Assembly (NCBI RefSeq): GCF_023343835.1
Contig: NW_026040168.1
Location: forward strand, 292,486-356,485
Origin: Lagopus muta
Taxonomy: Eukaryota; Chordata; Aves; Galliformes; Phasianidae
DNA: 64,000 nucleotides
Direction of reading: 5' to 3'
The first letter of the stretch is position 1. Every line of letters starts with the position of its first letter. The notes beneath the pieces are model-generated. The model was given only the letters and a program-made list of their open reading frames with translations, searched no databases and was not told the origin of the DNA. This document shows positions 42,477 through 57,120 of this stretch, in pieces. A program made the translations under genes and the position numbers.

Positions 42477-44027
42477 GAGGGCTACAAGCTTTTCAGAAGA
42501 GATAGACATGGAAGGAGGAGCAGAGGTGTTGCCCACTGTGTTAAGAAATGGATAGATTGCAGAGAGCTGCCTTTGAGAAACAGCCATGAACAGCTTAAGA
42601 GCTTGTGGGTAAAAATTAGTGATGGGAACAATGAAGGAAATCTTGGGGTCTGATCAGGGTCTACTACAGGCTGCCTGATCAAGAGAAGCCTGTGGATGAG
42701 GCCTTCTTGCTTCAACTACAAGAAGCATCCCACTGATAGGCTCTCATCCTGATGGGGGATTTTCAACTGGCTGGATGTCTGTTGGGAAACCAAAAGAGCA
42801 GTCTGTAAGCAAACCAGTAGACTCCTGGAGTGCACTGAGGATAACTTTCTGGTCCAGGTATTAAAAAAAGCAACCAGAGGTGAAGCATTACTGGACCTGG
42901 TGCTCACCAATGCAGATGAACTCATTAAAGAGTTTAAGATTAGAAGCAATCCGGGCTGTAGCAACCATGCCCTAGTTGAGTTCACAATCTCGAGGAATAT
43001 GGGCCTGGAAAAGACCAAAGTCAGGACCCTGAACTTCAGAATACCGGGCCTCCAGCTGTTTAAAGAATTAGGGATTAGTGGGAGAAATACTCTAGGAAAC
43101 TGTCCTTAGGGACAAAGGAACTGAACAGAGCTGGCAATCATTTAAGGACACCTTTCCTAGAGCACAAAAGCTCTCTATTACCATGTGTAAGAAATCAAGT
43201 AGGGGAGGCAGGAAACTGGCATGACTGAGCAAGGACCTGCTGGTCAAACTGAGGTGTAAGAAGGAAATGCACAGGCATTGGAAGCAGGGACATATGGCCT
43301 AGGAAGAGTGAGTACAGGGCTGCTGTCTGGATGTGTAGAGATGAGATCAGGAAAGCCAAGGCACGGATGCAACTGAAATTTGCAAGGGATGTGAAAAATA
43401 ACAAGGGATTCTACAGGTATATTGGTCAGAAGATAAAGGATAAGGAGAGTGGACCCTCTGTGATAAATGACAAAGGAAAACTGGCCACAACAGACATGGA
43501 GAAGGCTGAGGTACTCAACAAGTTTTTTTCCTTGGTCTTCACTGGTAGTCAGGCTTCTCGTGTCTCTCACATCCCTGAACCTCTAGGCATGGGTTGGAGG
43601 AGCAAAATCCCTCCCAATGTAAGAGAAGAGCAAGTCTAAGATGGCATAATGAGACAGAACGTGTACAAGTGTATGAGGTCAGGCAACATGCATCCCAGGA
43701 TCCTGAAGGAACTTGCTGATGTACTTGCCAAGCCACTCTCCACCATATTTGAAAAGTCATGGCTATCAGGTGAAGTCCCTGGTGACTTGAAAAAGAGAAA
43801 CTTCACTTCAATTTTTAAGAAGGGTAGAAAGGAAGACCCAAAGATCTAAAGACCAGTGAGCCTCACCTCTGTGCCTGAGGAGGCCATGGAATAAATGTTA
43901 AAGCACATACAAGACAAGGAGTTGATTTGCAATAGCCAGCATGGCTTCACCAAGGACAGACAACTTATCTGAATCTAGTGGCCTTCTATGATGAAGTGAT
44001 GGCATCATTTGAGAAGGGAAGACCAAC
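42477..44027 (+). mobile_element. CR1 fragment a, 5' half (endonuclease and start of RT)
   Basis: Plus-strand CR1 in the SPIN1 intron. It holds endonuclease pieces (EGYKLFRRD, KIRSNPGCSNHALVEF), then DEIRKAKARMQLKFARDVKNNKGFYRYI and HPRILKELADVLAKPLS. It has many stops and frameshifts, so it is old. It resumes at 45379 after an LTR insertion. Confidence 0.87.
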
Positions 44028-44032
44028 TGATG
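44028..44032. other. Target-site duplication TGATG (left)
   Basis: TGATG at 44028-44032 is repeated at 45374-45378, directly outside the LTR ends. The CR1 sequence is continuous across it (ACTGATGTTATCTACCTGGA). Confidence 0.88.
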
Positions 44033-45373
44033 TGTCGTGGAGTTAACTAGATCAATCTATGCCCGTGACAGGGGGCAGTAGGCCCATGGGGCCCCCCCGG
44101 CCCCACAAAATGGGAAGTAAAAGGGAAAAGAGATAGGGAGATGGGAGCTGGGCTCAAGGAACCCACTTCAGAGGGATTTAGACAGGCTGGATCACTGGGA
44201 TGACGTGAATGGGCTGAGGTTCAACAAGGCCAAGTGCCGGGTCCTGCACTTTGGGCACAACAACCCCATGCAGCGTTATAGGCTTGGGGATGAGTGGCTG
44301 GATGAGTGTGAAGAAGAGAAGGACCTGGGGGTGTTGGTTGATGCTCGGCTGAACATGAGCTGACAGTGTGCGCAGGTGGCCAAGAGGGCCAACGGTATCC
44401 TGGCCTACATTAGAAATAGTGTGGCCAGCAGGAGCAGGGAGGTAATCGTCCCCCTCTACTCAGCACTGGTGAGGCCTCACCTCGAGTACTGTATTCAGTT
44501 TTGGGCCCCTCACTACAGGAAAGACGTTGAGGTCCTGGACCATGTCCAGAGAAGGGCAACAAAACTGGTGAGGGGTCTGGAGCACAAGTCTGATGAGGAG
44601 CGGTTGAGGGAGCTCGAATTGTTTAGTCTGGAGAAGAGGAGGCTCAGGGGAGACCTCATTGCACTCTACAACTTCCTGAAGAGAGGGTGTGGTGAAGAGG
44701 GATTTGGCCTCTTCTCCCAGGCAACAAGCAGGACACTGGGTAATGGCCACAAGTTGTCTCAGAGGAGGTTTAGAATAGACATAAGGAAGAACTATTTCTC
44801 TCAGAGAGTGGTCAGGCACTGGAATGGCCTGCCCAGGGAGGTGGTGGAGTCACCCTCCCTGGCAGTGTTCAAGAGGCGTCTGGACAATGTGCTGCGTGAT
44901 ATGGTTTAGTGCTTGTGGTGGCAATGATGATGAGGAGATGGCTGCACTAGATGATCTTATAGGTTGTTTCCAACCTTGTGATTCTATGATTCTATGAAGG
45001 GAAAAAAACAGGGGCAACGATCTATGTAGGAAAACTTATTTTACTTATTTTACTAATTATGATATCAGAATGCAAGATAACACAATATAATACAATCTAA
45101 TTGAAATTGAGACTAATAAATCAAATAAAATAGGTGAGAGAGAGTTCCCGGGACCGAGTCAAACCTGAAAAGCTTGGAACAGCTAGGAAAGCACCCTCCA
45201 GCACCCACTTCAAGGCAGTAAGAGACCACCCCACCTGGAAGGACCAGATCCTATGACTTCCGTAATGTATTAGGGATAGGTACCTGGAATTGGAGCATTA
45301 ACACTTTAATTCCCAGTGCACTAGATGATGTTATGATGTGGAATACTGAAAACCAAAAAACAAAACCGTGACA
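44033..45373 (-). mobile_element. Solo ERV-L LTR, itself split by a CR1
   Basis: Minus-strand LTR with ends TGTCACGGTTTTG (45373) and CTCCACGACA (44033), with TGATG target duplications. A CR1 3' end occupies 44158-44998, leaving LTR sequence at 44033-44157 and 44999-45373. It is an intron insertion antisense to the CR1 and in the same strand as SPIN1. Confidence 0.88.
44158..44998 (+). mobile_element. CR1 fragment b, 5'-truncated, nested in solo LTR
   Basis: Carries the end of RT with an open 177-codon stretch (44376-44909): [76 protein letters not shown]. It ends TGATTCTATGATTCTATGA, the CR1 3' repeat. Only RT thumb and C-terminus are present. Confidence 0.9.
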
Positions 45374-45378
45374 TGATG

Positions 45379-46368
45379 TTATCTACCTGGACTTCTGTAA
45401 GGCCTTCAACATGGTCCCACATGTCATCCTTATCTCTAAATTGGAGAGTTGTGGTCAGCATCTCTGTGTCCAGGTGGAGGCTGGTTATAAATGGTGTCCC
45501 TCAGGGGTTTGTATTGGGACTAGTACTGTTTAACATCTGAGTCGGCGAAATGGATAGTGGTATCAAGTGCACTCTCATCAAGTTTGCAGATGACACCAGA
45601 CTGAGTGGTGCAGTTGATACAACAGAAGGAAGGGATGCCATTCAGAGGGACCTAGACAAGCTTGAAAATTGAGCCCATGTGAACAGAATGAGGTTCAAGA
45701 AGGCCAAGTGAAAGGTGCTGCAGCTGATCAGGACAGTCCCAGACATGAATACAAACTGGGATAAGAATTCATGGAGAGCAGCTCTGCAGAGAAGGACATG
45801 GGGGTTCTGGTGGATGAAAAGCCTGACGGGAGCCAGCAGTGTGCATTTGCAGCCTAGAAGGCCAACTGTATCCTGGGCTGAAAAGAGGGGTGGCCAACAG
45901 GGTGAGGGAGGTGATTGTCCTCCTCTAATCTACTCCTGTGAGGCCCCATCTGGAGTACTGTGTCCAGGTCTGAGGCCCTCAGCACAAGAAAGACTGCAAC
46001 TGTCAGAACGGGTCCAGAGGGGAGACATTATTGTGACCTTCCAGTAATTGAAGAGGGCTTATAAGCAAGAAGGGGAGCGACTTTTTACATGGACCGACAG
46101 GAGAAGGGAGAATGGTTTTAAACTAGAAGAGGGGAGATATAGATCAGATGTTAGGAACAAATTCTTTACTCAGTGAGTGGTGAGGCACTGGAACAGGCTG
46201 CCTAGAGAGGGTGTGGATGTCCCATCCCTGGAGGTGCTCAAGACCAGGTTGGATGGGTCCCTGGGCAACCTGATCTAGTGGGTGGCATCTCTGTCCATGG
46301 CAGGGAGGTTGGGACTAGATGATCATTAAGGTCTCTTGCAACTCATGCTATTCTATGATTCTATGATT
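45379..46368 (+). mobile_element. CR1 fragment a, 3' half
   Basis: Continues the CR1 interrupted at 44027: VIYLDFCKAFNMVPH near 45380-45425, FADDTRLSG-like near 45585, and a C-terminal region near 46180. The 3' end is TTCTATGATTCTATGATTG. Heavily mutated. Confidence 0.88.
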
Positions 46369-46453
46369 GCATAGCACTAATTATCTAATTAATAATTTAT
46401 TTTAAAGACAAAATCGTCTCTCTGAGAAGTGCTTATTAAGTGAAGGGAGACTA

Positions 46454-46630
46454 CTATATATATATATATATATATAATATATATATATATAATATATATT
46501 ATATTATATTATATATATATATAATATATATATAATATAATATATATTATATATATATTATATATATATATTTATATATTATATATATATATAAAAAATA
46601 TATATAATATATATATAATATATATATATA

Positions 46631-46682
<52 letters not shown>
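46454..46682. repeat. (TA)n microsatellite
   Basis: About 230 bp of TATA/ATAT with imperfect phase shifts, in the SPIN1 intron about 130 bp from the splice donor of the exon at 46809. Self-complementary and likely length-variable. Confidence 0.97.
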
Positions 46683-46691
<9 letters not shown>

Positions 46692-46701
46692 ATAACAATC
46701 A

Positions 46702-50002
<3,301 letters not shown>

Positions 50003-50547
50003 TGTAATGGTTTTGTGATTTTTGTTATCGGTATTCCACATCATAACATCATGTAAAACACTGGGAGTTAAAGAGTTAATGCCCTACTTCCATGGACTGC
50101 CGATTTTCCGAATACCTGATTCTCAGAAGAGAAGTACTACATACCCCAGAGGACTTTGCGTACAAAGGGAAGATAAAGCTCCTGGCAAGTCATGGGACTT
50201 ACTCTCTTTCTCGCTGCCTGGCAGTGTGTGGGTGTGCTCCCAAGCTGTTTTCCCTTCAATTCAGAGTAAGGCCTTCAATTTTGGACACTATCTCATTTTA
50301 TTTAATCTATTAGCCTCAGTTTCAATTATATATTGTATTATCTTGCATTCCAATATCATAGTTAGTAAATTAACTTTCCTCCTCTGATTGTTGCTGCTGT
50401 TCTGTTTTTAGGCCCATCAGTCATCACCCTACCCTTCCCCCTTTCCCTATCTCCTTTTCAGGAGCGTGAAATGGGTCCATGGGATCCATGGGTCCCATGC
50501 CCCATTAGTCGCAGAACCGGGCTGAACCAGCTCGTAAACCATCAACA
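50003..50547 (+). mobile_element. ERV-L LTR (TGTAATGG variant)
   Basis: 545 bp, TGTAATGGTTTTGTG...AACCATCAACA. U3 resembles the 3' LTR at 58139-58658 (ACTACATACCCCAGAGGACTTTG segment in both). Confidence 0.85.
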
Positions 50548-51069
50548 CCCCAAATAGTCAAAATACTACTGCAAGCTGGTTTCTCTATTAAGTGAAACAA
50601 AGTGAAAGGACCTGCACAGGAAATTCAGTTCCTACATATAAAGTGTCAAGATGGGCATCGTCACATCCCAGCGGATGTGATCAACAAAATCACTGCTATG
50701 TCTTCACCCACTAGCATGAAAGAGAGACAGTCTTTTCTGGGCGTAGTGGGATTTTGGAGAATGCATGTTCCAAACTACATCCTCATTGTAAGCCCCGTTT
50801 ATGAGGTGATGCAGAAGAAAAATTTTACATGGGGCCCTGAGCAGCAGCAGGCTTATGAGAAAATTAAGCAGGAGATAGCTCGAGCCACGGCCCTGGGACC
50901 ATTGCAGATGGGACAGGGTGTAAAGAACATCCTTTACACTGTTGCTGGTGAGAAAGGTGCCACTTGGAGTCTGTGGCAAAGAGCCTCGGGAGAGACCCAA
51001 GGCTGACCCCTGGGATTCCGGATTCTGGATTCTGCTGTCCCCCTGTCATGGACAGTGATAGACCTAGAT
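50548..51069 (+). pseudogene. ERV-L RT/RNase H fragment between LTR pieces
   Basis: 50602-51006 is a mostly open stretch homologous to the RT thumb and start of RNase H: GPAQEIQFLHIKCQDGHRHIPADVINKITAMSSPTS, QSFLGVVGFWRMHVPNY and KNILYTVAGEKGATWSLWQRASGE. No active-site motif is present. At about 51040 it joins an LTR-end-like CCCTGTCATGGACAGTGATAGACC. It is directly abutted to an LTR end, without primer site or gag. Confidence 0.85.
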
Positions 51070-51250
51070 AATTCTGCGAGGGAAAGGGAAAGGGAAAAAA
51101 CCCAACACAGTAGCAACAAAAAGAAAACACAAAACAAATAATGCACAACCCAATTGCTCACCATGAACTGATCAATGCCCAGACAATTCCCAAGCAACAG
51201 CAGCACCTCCAGGAGAACTCTCTTGAGTTTTTATTGTTTGGTACAATGTC
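51070..51250 (-). mobile_element. Fragment of a second LTR family (same as 58659-58884)
   Basis: ACAAAACAAATAATGCACAACCCAATTGCTCACC...CAGACAATTCCCAAGCAACAGCAGC is, in reverse complement, the GCTGCTG...GGACTGGCTGAGCAT...GAGC.ATTGCATTATGCATCATTTGTTTTGT sequence at 58785-58858. Confidence 0.75.
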
Positions 51251-52160
51251 ATATTGTAGAATTGTAGAATCATTTGAGTTGGAATGGACCTTTAAAGGTC
51301 ATCTATTCCTACTCACCTACAATGAATAGGGACATCTACAGCTGAATCAGGTTGCCCTGAGCCTTGTACAGTCTTTTCTTCAATGTCTGAAATAATGGGG
51401 CATCCACCACCTCTCTGGGCAACCTTTTCCAGTGCCTCACTACCCTCACTGTAATTTTTTTTCCCTTCTATACAGTCTAAATCTCCCTCTTTTAGTGTGA
51501 AACCATTCTCCCTTGTCCTATCACAACATATTCTGCTAAACAGTCTGTCCTCTTCTTTCTTAAAGCCCCCTTTATATACTGGAAGGCTGCTATCAGATCT
51601 CCCCAGAGCCTTCTCTTCTCCAGACTGAACATCCCCAGCTCTCTCAGCCTGTCCTCATAGGGGAGATGTTTCATTCCTTGGATCATTTTTTTGGCCCTCC
51701 TCTGGATACGCTCCAACAGGTTCACGTCTCTCCTGTGCTGAGGACTTCAAATCTGGACACAATACTCCAGGTGAGGTCTCACCTGTGCAGAGTAGAGGGG
51801 CAGGATCTCTTTTGATGCAGCCTGAGATATGGTTGGCTTTCTGAGCTACGAGAGAACATTGCTGGCTCATGTCCAGCTTAACATTGACCAGTACCCCCAG
51901 GTCCTCTTTGGCAGGGTTATGTTCTATCTTTTCATCCTCTGGCTTCTATTGATATCAGGGTTTGCTGTGACCCAGGTACAAGATCTTGCACTTGGCTTTG
52001 CTGAAACTTATGAGGTTTTCCTGGGCCCACTGCTCGAGCCTGTCTAGGTCCTTCTGAATGGCATCCCATCCCTCAGGTCAGTTGACTACACCACAGAGCT
52101 TGGTGCTATCGGCAAACTTGCTGAGGGTGCACACAATCTCACTGTAGAACCCACTTGTCA
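51251..52160 (-). mobile_element. CR1 fragment, 3' end
   Basis: Minus-strand CR1 whose 3' terminus is at the low coordinate (GAATTGTAGAATCATTTGAGTTGGAATGGACC). RT C-terminal pieces are visible on the minus strand ([48 protein letters not shown]). It has several stops. Confidence 0.88.
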
Positions 52161-52162
52161 CT

Positions 52163-52685
52163 TGTCATGGTTCTATGATGCTTGGTTATCAGTATTCCAC
52201 ACCGTAACATTATATAATGCACTGGGGGGTTTGACTTCAGATGCCTACATTCTCCACCAAATAATGTCAACGGTTTACAGGCAGGTCACGGAACTGGGCT
52301 GAACCAGCCCAAAAACCGTTGACATTCTTTGCATAGTGAAAGGACCTGCCCAAGAAATTCAGTTCCTAGGTATAAAGTGGCAAAATGGGCTGATATGGAA
52401 GAAGGCATCCGTTATTTGAGAGAATATGCTGTGGTGGAAACACTACATAGCCCCGATTTCATTCCTGATGAGCCAGACCAAGAGCATGATCCTGAGAGAG
52501 TCAGGTGTACACGAAATATGTGGCGTACATACACAAAGACTGCACAAGAAAGGTACGCCAGTACATTTGCAGCAATGTATGGCAGAGGGGAAAGAAGACC
52601 CCTTACAAATGAGTTGGTTAATAAACTTCAAGATTTTGAGTTACATTTAAGCCCTCTACGAGCTTGTGTTTCAGCCATTGAAAAA
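52163..52685 (+). pseudogene. Mosaic of ERV-L LTR start, head-to-head LTR ends, RT scrap and gag fragment
   Basis: 52163-52245 is an LTR start (TGTCATGGTTCTATGATG). 52246-52325 contains a reverse-oriented primer-site/LTR end (CATTCTCCACCAAATAA then TGTCAACGGTTT) running straight into a forward LTR end (AAAACCGTTGACA). 52330-52391 is an RT scrap (GPAQEIQFLGIKW). 52392-52683 is gag of the ERV-L 1 subfamily (EYAVVETLHSPDFIPDEPDQEHDPERV...AMYGRGERRPL). It then meets the 5' LTR of ERV-L 3. Confidence 0.82.
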
Positions 52686-53155
52686 CGTCATGGTTCTATG
52701 TTTTTTTGTTTTTGGGTTTCAGTATTCCACATCAAAACATCATGTAGCGTACGGTGTATTGAAGTGTCACTGCCCCAATTCCAGGTACCTATCCCTGTAC
52801 ATTACAGAAGTCACGGGATCTGGCCCTTCCGGGTGGGGGGGGTGCTCTCTTACTGCCTTGCAGTGGGTGCTGGAGGGTGCTTTCCTAGCCGTTCCAAGCT
52901 TTTCAGGTTTGACTCGGGCCTGGGAACTCTCTCATCTTGTCTGATTTATTAATCTCAATTTCAATTAAATTGTATATATTGTGTTATCTAGTATTCCGAT
53001 ATTATAGTAAAATAAGTTTTCCTCCATAGATTGTTGCTGCTGTTCTTTTCCTCCCTTCCTTCCTTCCCATTTTTGGGGGACTGGGGTGGGGGGGGGAGGG
53101 CGGGGGCCTGTCGCCCCTGTCACGGACATAGACTGATCTAGTCAACTCCGTGACA
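52686..53155 (+). mobile_element. 5' LTR of ERV-L 3
   Basis: 470 bp, first bases CGTCATGGTTC (the canonical first T is C), ends CTCCGTGACA. Same subfamily as the ERV-L 2 LTR at 24033-24499. Confidence 0.9.
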
Positions 53156-53162
53156 GATTTTT

Positions 53163-53180
53163 CGGTGCCCAACGTGGGGC
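53163..53180 (+). other. Primer binding site, decayed tRNA-Lys(1,2) type
   Basis: CGGTGCCCAACGTGGGGC differs from the tRNA-Lys1,2 site at two positions. Position after the LTR is the same as in ERV-L 2. Confidence 0.85.
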
Positions 53181-53452
53181 AGCTGCTTTTTAGCTTTTAA
53201 AATGAATCTTCTTTTCTCTCTGCTCTAAGAGAGCATCGTTAGGGAGCATTATCAGTAGTTCAGGTTTCTGTGCTGGAAAACCTGACCTTGAAAGATTAGG
53301 CGTACTGCCAGTGTTCTGGGATATTTGTAAACTTTGAGCACTACTTAGTCTGGGTAGTGCCTTTTTTTTTTCTTTTTTCTTTTTTTTTTTTTTTTTTTCC
53401 CCTCCTCTTGTTAGCTGCAATTCATTAACCCTTTTTTTAGCAAGCACCAGCG

Positions 53453-55363
53453 ATGAACCCACTCATTATCCTGGGGGTGCTGGGTAAAGGATTAAAAGCA
53501 ATGGTGTTACTCACAACCTAATGGCCAATAATCAAGCTCATAATTACTTGTGGAATTGCGTTCATATATAACTACCTAATGGCACTGAAGGAGACACCTA
53601 TATTTTACCTATTTGCAATGTGGTATGATTTGAATTTTGACATTTACATCCCAGAAGGAATAGCTAATTTCACAAACAACTACATCCCAAATGGAATTGC
53701 TAATTTTACAAACAACATGATGTTCAGACCAGTCTCCGGGTTTTCTTCTCGGTTTGTCAAACGTTTTTTGAAACCTGAATTAATACTCATGTTGGTGTGC
53801 ATGTCATTAATTTTTCTGAATCTATTTCAATTCATTCGTAATAAGGGGAAGGAGTCTACTCGAAAACATGAGAATGATGATTGGCATGGAATATGGAGAG
53901 GTTTAGGAAAGGTTTTAGAAGCATGGGGACCCGCAGTGTCATGGGATTTCACTCTTGAACACCTGTGGGATCCTGAGAAACTAAGCCAGATTTTGAGTCA
54001 GGGACTATGCGGCTTACATAAATCTAAGGAGGTACAACTTAATTGGGGTTTGGCTTGTGCTTACCGTGCCCTATATAATACCATTCTGGAGAGAGAGAGT
54101 TTCCCAGCTGAGGTTCAAGCCAAAGGGGAAAATCCCCAAGTCAAATCTAATCAATCAAAGGAGACACCAGTAACAATACCAGTTGCTCCTGGGGAGGGCA
54201 AGAAATGGAAACGAGTGTCTTCGCGTCTTGAACGAAAAAGAGAAGAAGAGGAGGAGGAGGAGGTGGAGGAAGATCCAGGCGAGGGGCCCTCCTCAGAACC
54301 ACCACCATCGCGAAAGGCAAAAGGGTAAACTAAGAAACGTGCAGAAGAGAGTGATGAAGAGGAAGTCTCTATTACTACTTGCCGGCCTCTAAAGATGACT
54401 GAAATCCAAGGTTCAAGAAAGGAGTTTACACGGCGCCCGAATGAAAGTCTTGTTTCCTGGTTGGTTCGCTGTTGGGACAGTGGGGCCAATAGCTTGTCTC
54501 TGGATGGTAATGAAGCTCGACAACTAGGCGCCATTGCCAGAGATCCAGCTATTGATAGAGGAATTAGTTGATGTTCGGATGAGGCTACCAGCCTCTGGGA
54601 ACGAGTGTTAATAGCCGTGAAGGAAAAGTATCCCTTCAAAAAGGGCTTGAAGATTGCAATGAAAAAATGGGATATAGTTGAAAAGGGTAGCCAGCATTTG
54701 AGGGAAATAGGCGTGGTGGAAATGTTGTATGACCCTAATTTTGTTCCTAACCACCCACACCAAGTCTGCGACCCTGAAAAAGTGAGGACGACGCCTGAGA
54801 TATGGCAGAAACTCGTGACAACAGCACCGGACAAATATGGTGCTACACTAATGTCAGCATGTGACAGATACCAGGAACAACAGAGAAATCCCTTAGTTTT
54901 CAAATTAATTCTTACGCTCCAAAACTACGAACAATTGCTGTCCCCAATTCATGCTGCCGTTTATGCTATCTCACAAATGACGGAGCAAGTGTCTCAACTG
55001 ATTAACCGTGACAAAACTGTAGCAGTCACATAGATGCTTGATGAAGATCAGGATAATCAAATGAGTCTAATGAAGGAGGTGAAGGAAATGATGAAATTTA
55101 TGCGAGCCCACCTAACTAAAGACGATGGACCTTCCTTCTCACGTGCACCATCAAAAATCTCAGCTGTTAGAGGCAGACGCTCTCCGGCTCAAGTAAGGAA
55201 TAATACACCGCGAATTATCTTACGGTATTACCTACATGACCATGGAAAAGACATGAGGAAGTGGCACCGTGAACCTACTCCTGTACTACGAGCATGGGTG
55301 AAAGAATTACAAGGCAGATCAACCACCAGTGCAGTTGCTCCAGTTACCACAGGTAATGAATAG
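53453..55363 (+). pseudogene. ERV-L 3 gag
   Basis: Starts MNPLIILGVLGKGLK. A TAA near 53520 interrupts it. It continues with two 12-residue NFTNN repeats (53645-53716), a hydrophobic helix, WHGIWRGLGKVLEAWGP and the acidic EEEEEEEVEE linker to a stop at 54326-54328 (TAA where ERV-L 2 has AAA). Capsid continues (EFTRRPNESLVSWLVRCWDSGANSLSL). There is a TGA near 54570, then 54605-55033 (ending in TAG), and 55034-55363 ending LRDH-type KDMRKWHREPTPVL...TTGNE. Unlike ERV-L 2 it has only nonsense changes here, without the frameshift near 25200. Confidence 0.87.
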
Positions 55364-55382
55364 AGGGGCCCTTCCCTCAGTC

Positions 55383-56375
55383 GGGGGGGAAAGGGATAAT
55401 AGAGTATATTGGACTGTGTGGATTCGATGGCCTGGCACATCAGAACCACTGAAATATAAGGCCCTGGTGGACACTGGTGCACAGTGCACTCTGATGCCCT
55501 CGAGTCATGAAGGGACAGAATCAATCCATATTTCTTGAGTTGTGGGGCTGCTGCGACTAAAAGAGCAGCATGTACCGATTGCTACAAAAACGGTGCACAG
55601 GCGGCAGTACCACACCAACTGGGATGCCTTGCTCCCCATTCGTAAGTTGATTCATCAACTAGAGAGCCAGGGAGTGATCAGCAAAACTCACACGCCTTTT
55701 AACAGCCCCATACGGCGAGTGCGTAAAGCTAGGGGAGAACGGAGGCATACGGTAGATTACTGTGGCCTGAATGAAGTCACACCCCCACTGAGTGCTGCTG
55801 TGCCGGACATGTTAGAACTCCAGAATGAACTGGAGTCAAAAGCAGCCAAATGGTATGCCACCATTGACATTGCTAATGCCCTTTTCTCCATTCCTTTGGC
55901 CAAAGAATGTAAGCCATAGTTTGCTTTCACATGGAGGGGCATTCAATATACTTGGAACCGTTTGCCCCAGGGGTGGAAACACAGCCCGACCATTTGCCAT
56001 GGGTTGATCCAAACTGTATTGGAACAGGGCAGTGCTCCTGAGCACCTGCAGTACATTGATGACATCACTGTGTGGGGCAATACAGCAGAAGAAGTCTTCA
56101 CGAAAGGAGAGCGAATAATCCAAATTCTTCTGAGTGCTGGTTTTGCTATTAAGCGAAGCAAAGTGAAAGGACCTGCCCAGGAGATTCAGTTCCTAGGTAT
56201 AAAGTGGCAAGGTGGCCGTCGTCACATCCCAACAGATGTGATCGACAAAATCACTGCTATGTCTCCACCCACTAGCAAAAGAGAGACACAATCTTTTCTG
56301 GGCGCAGTGGGCTTTTGGAGAATGCATGTTCCAAAATACAGCCTCATTGTAAGCCCCCTTTATTATGTGACATGA
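55383..56375 (+). pseudogene. ERV-L 3 protease (internally deleted) and reverse transcriptase
   Basis: The protease start is present to GTESIHIS, including VDTGAQC. It then jumps by an internal deletion of about 250 bases to VGLLRLKEQ, removing most of the enzyme. RT continues: TVDYCGLNEV, TIDIANALFSIPLA, a TAG at about 55918, then LQYIDDITVWG (YIDD retained). The thumb ends at a TGA near 56373. The missing protease body and stops make it inactive. Confidence 0.88.
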
Positions 56376-56872
56376 ATGAGAAATTAGTTTACATGGGGTC
56401 CTGAGCAGCAGCAGGCTTTTGAACAGATTAAACAGGAGATAGCCCGTGCCGTGGCCCTAGGGCCAGTACGGACGGGACAGGGTATAAAGAACATCCTCTA
56501 TACTGCTGCGGGAGAGAAAGGTCCCACTTGGAGTTTGTGGCAAATAGCCTCAGGAGAGACCCGAGGCCGACCCCTGGGATTCTGGAGTCGATCCTACACG
56601 GGGTTGGAAGAGGGCTACACTCCAACTGAGAAGGAGATCTTAGCCGCGTATGAGGGGGTTTGGGCTGCTTCCGAAGTGGTCGGTACTGAAACACAGCTCC
56701 TTCTGGCACCTCGACTGCCAGTGCTGAACTGGATGTTTAAAGGAAAGGTTCCCTCCACCCACCATGCTACTGATGCCACTTGGAGTAAGTGGATTGCACT
56801 GATTACACAACAAGCACAGATGGGGAATCTCAGCCATCCAGGAATCCTAGACGTCATCGTGGACTGGCCTGA
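56376..56872 (+). pseudogene. ERV-L 3 RNase H, N-terminal half
   Basis: Sequence homologous to ALGPVRTGQGIKNILYTAAGEKGPTW and GFWSRSYTGLEEGYTPTEKEILAAYEGV, then LNWMFKGKVPSTHHATDATWSKWIALI. It ends at WPE near 56870. The part that should hold the RNase H active site is absent. Confidence 0.85.
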
Positions 56873-57120
56873 ATGTCAGTCTGGAGGCTTCTCCTTTGTG
56901 GAGCTTTCCCCTCTTAACATAGTATCTACTGGTATGTGTGAGCAATTTTCTTCCCTTCCTTTTTAGCTTCTCCTTATTGTACCGGTCTTTTTGTCATCGC
57001 ACCTTTGTTGTGATGCTTTTCCCTTTGTATTGATCTGTCCAATTGCTACAGTGCTTTGTGGAGGTGCTCATGTGCCCAAGTTTTGGTTTACTCAAGAACA
57101 AAATCATTAGGTAGTTCAAG
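56873..57120 (+). other. Unidentified segment replacing RNase H core in ERV-L 3
   Basis: ATGTCAGTCTGGAGGCTTCTCC through AATCATTAGGTAGTTCAAGC has no counterpart in the other ERV-L copies, where about 500 bp of RNase H would lie. It is pyrimidine-rich with AGCTTCTCCTTATTG. I recognise no motif. It could be from another ERV subfamily or an unrelated insert. Confidence 0.5.
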
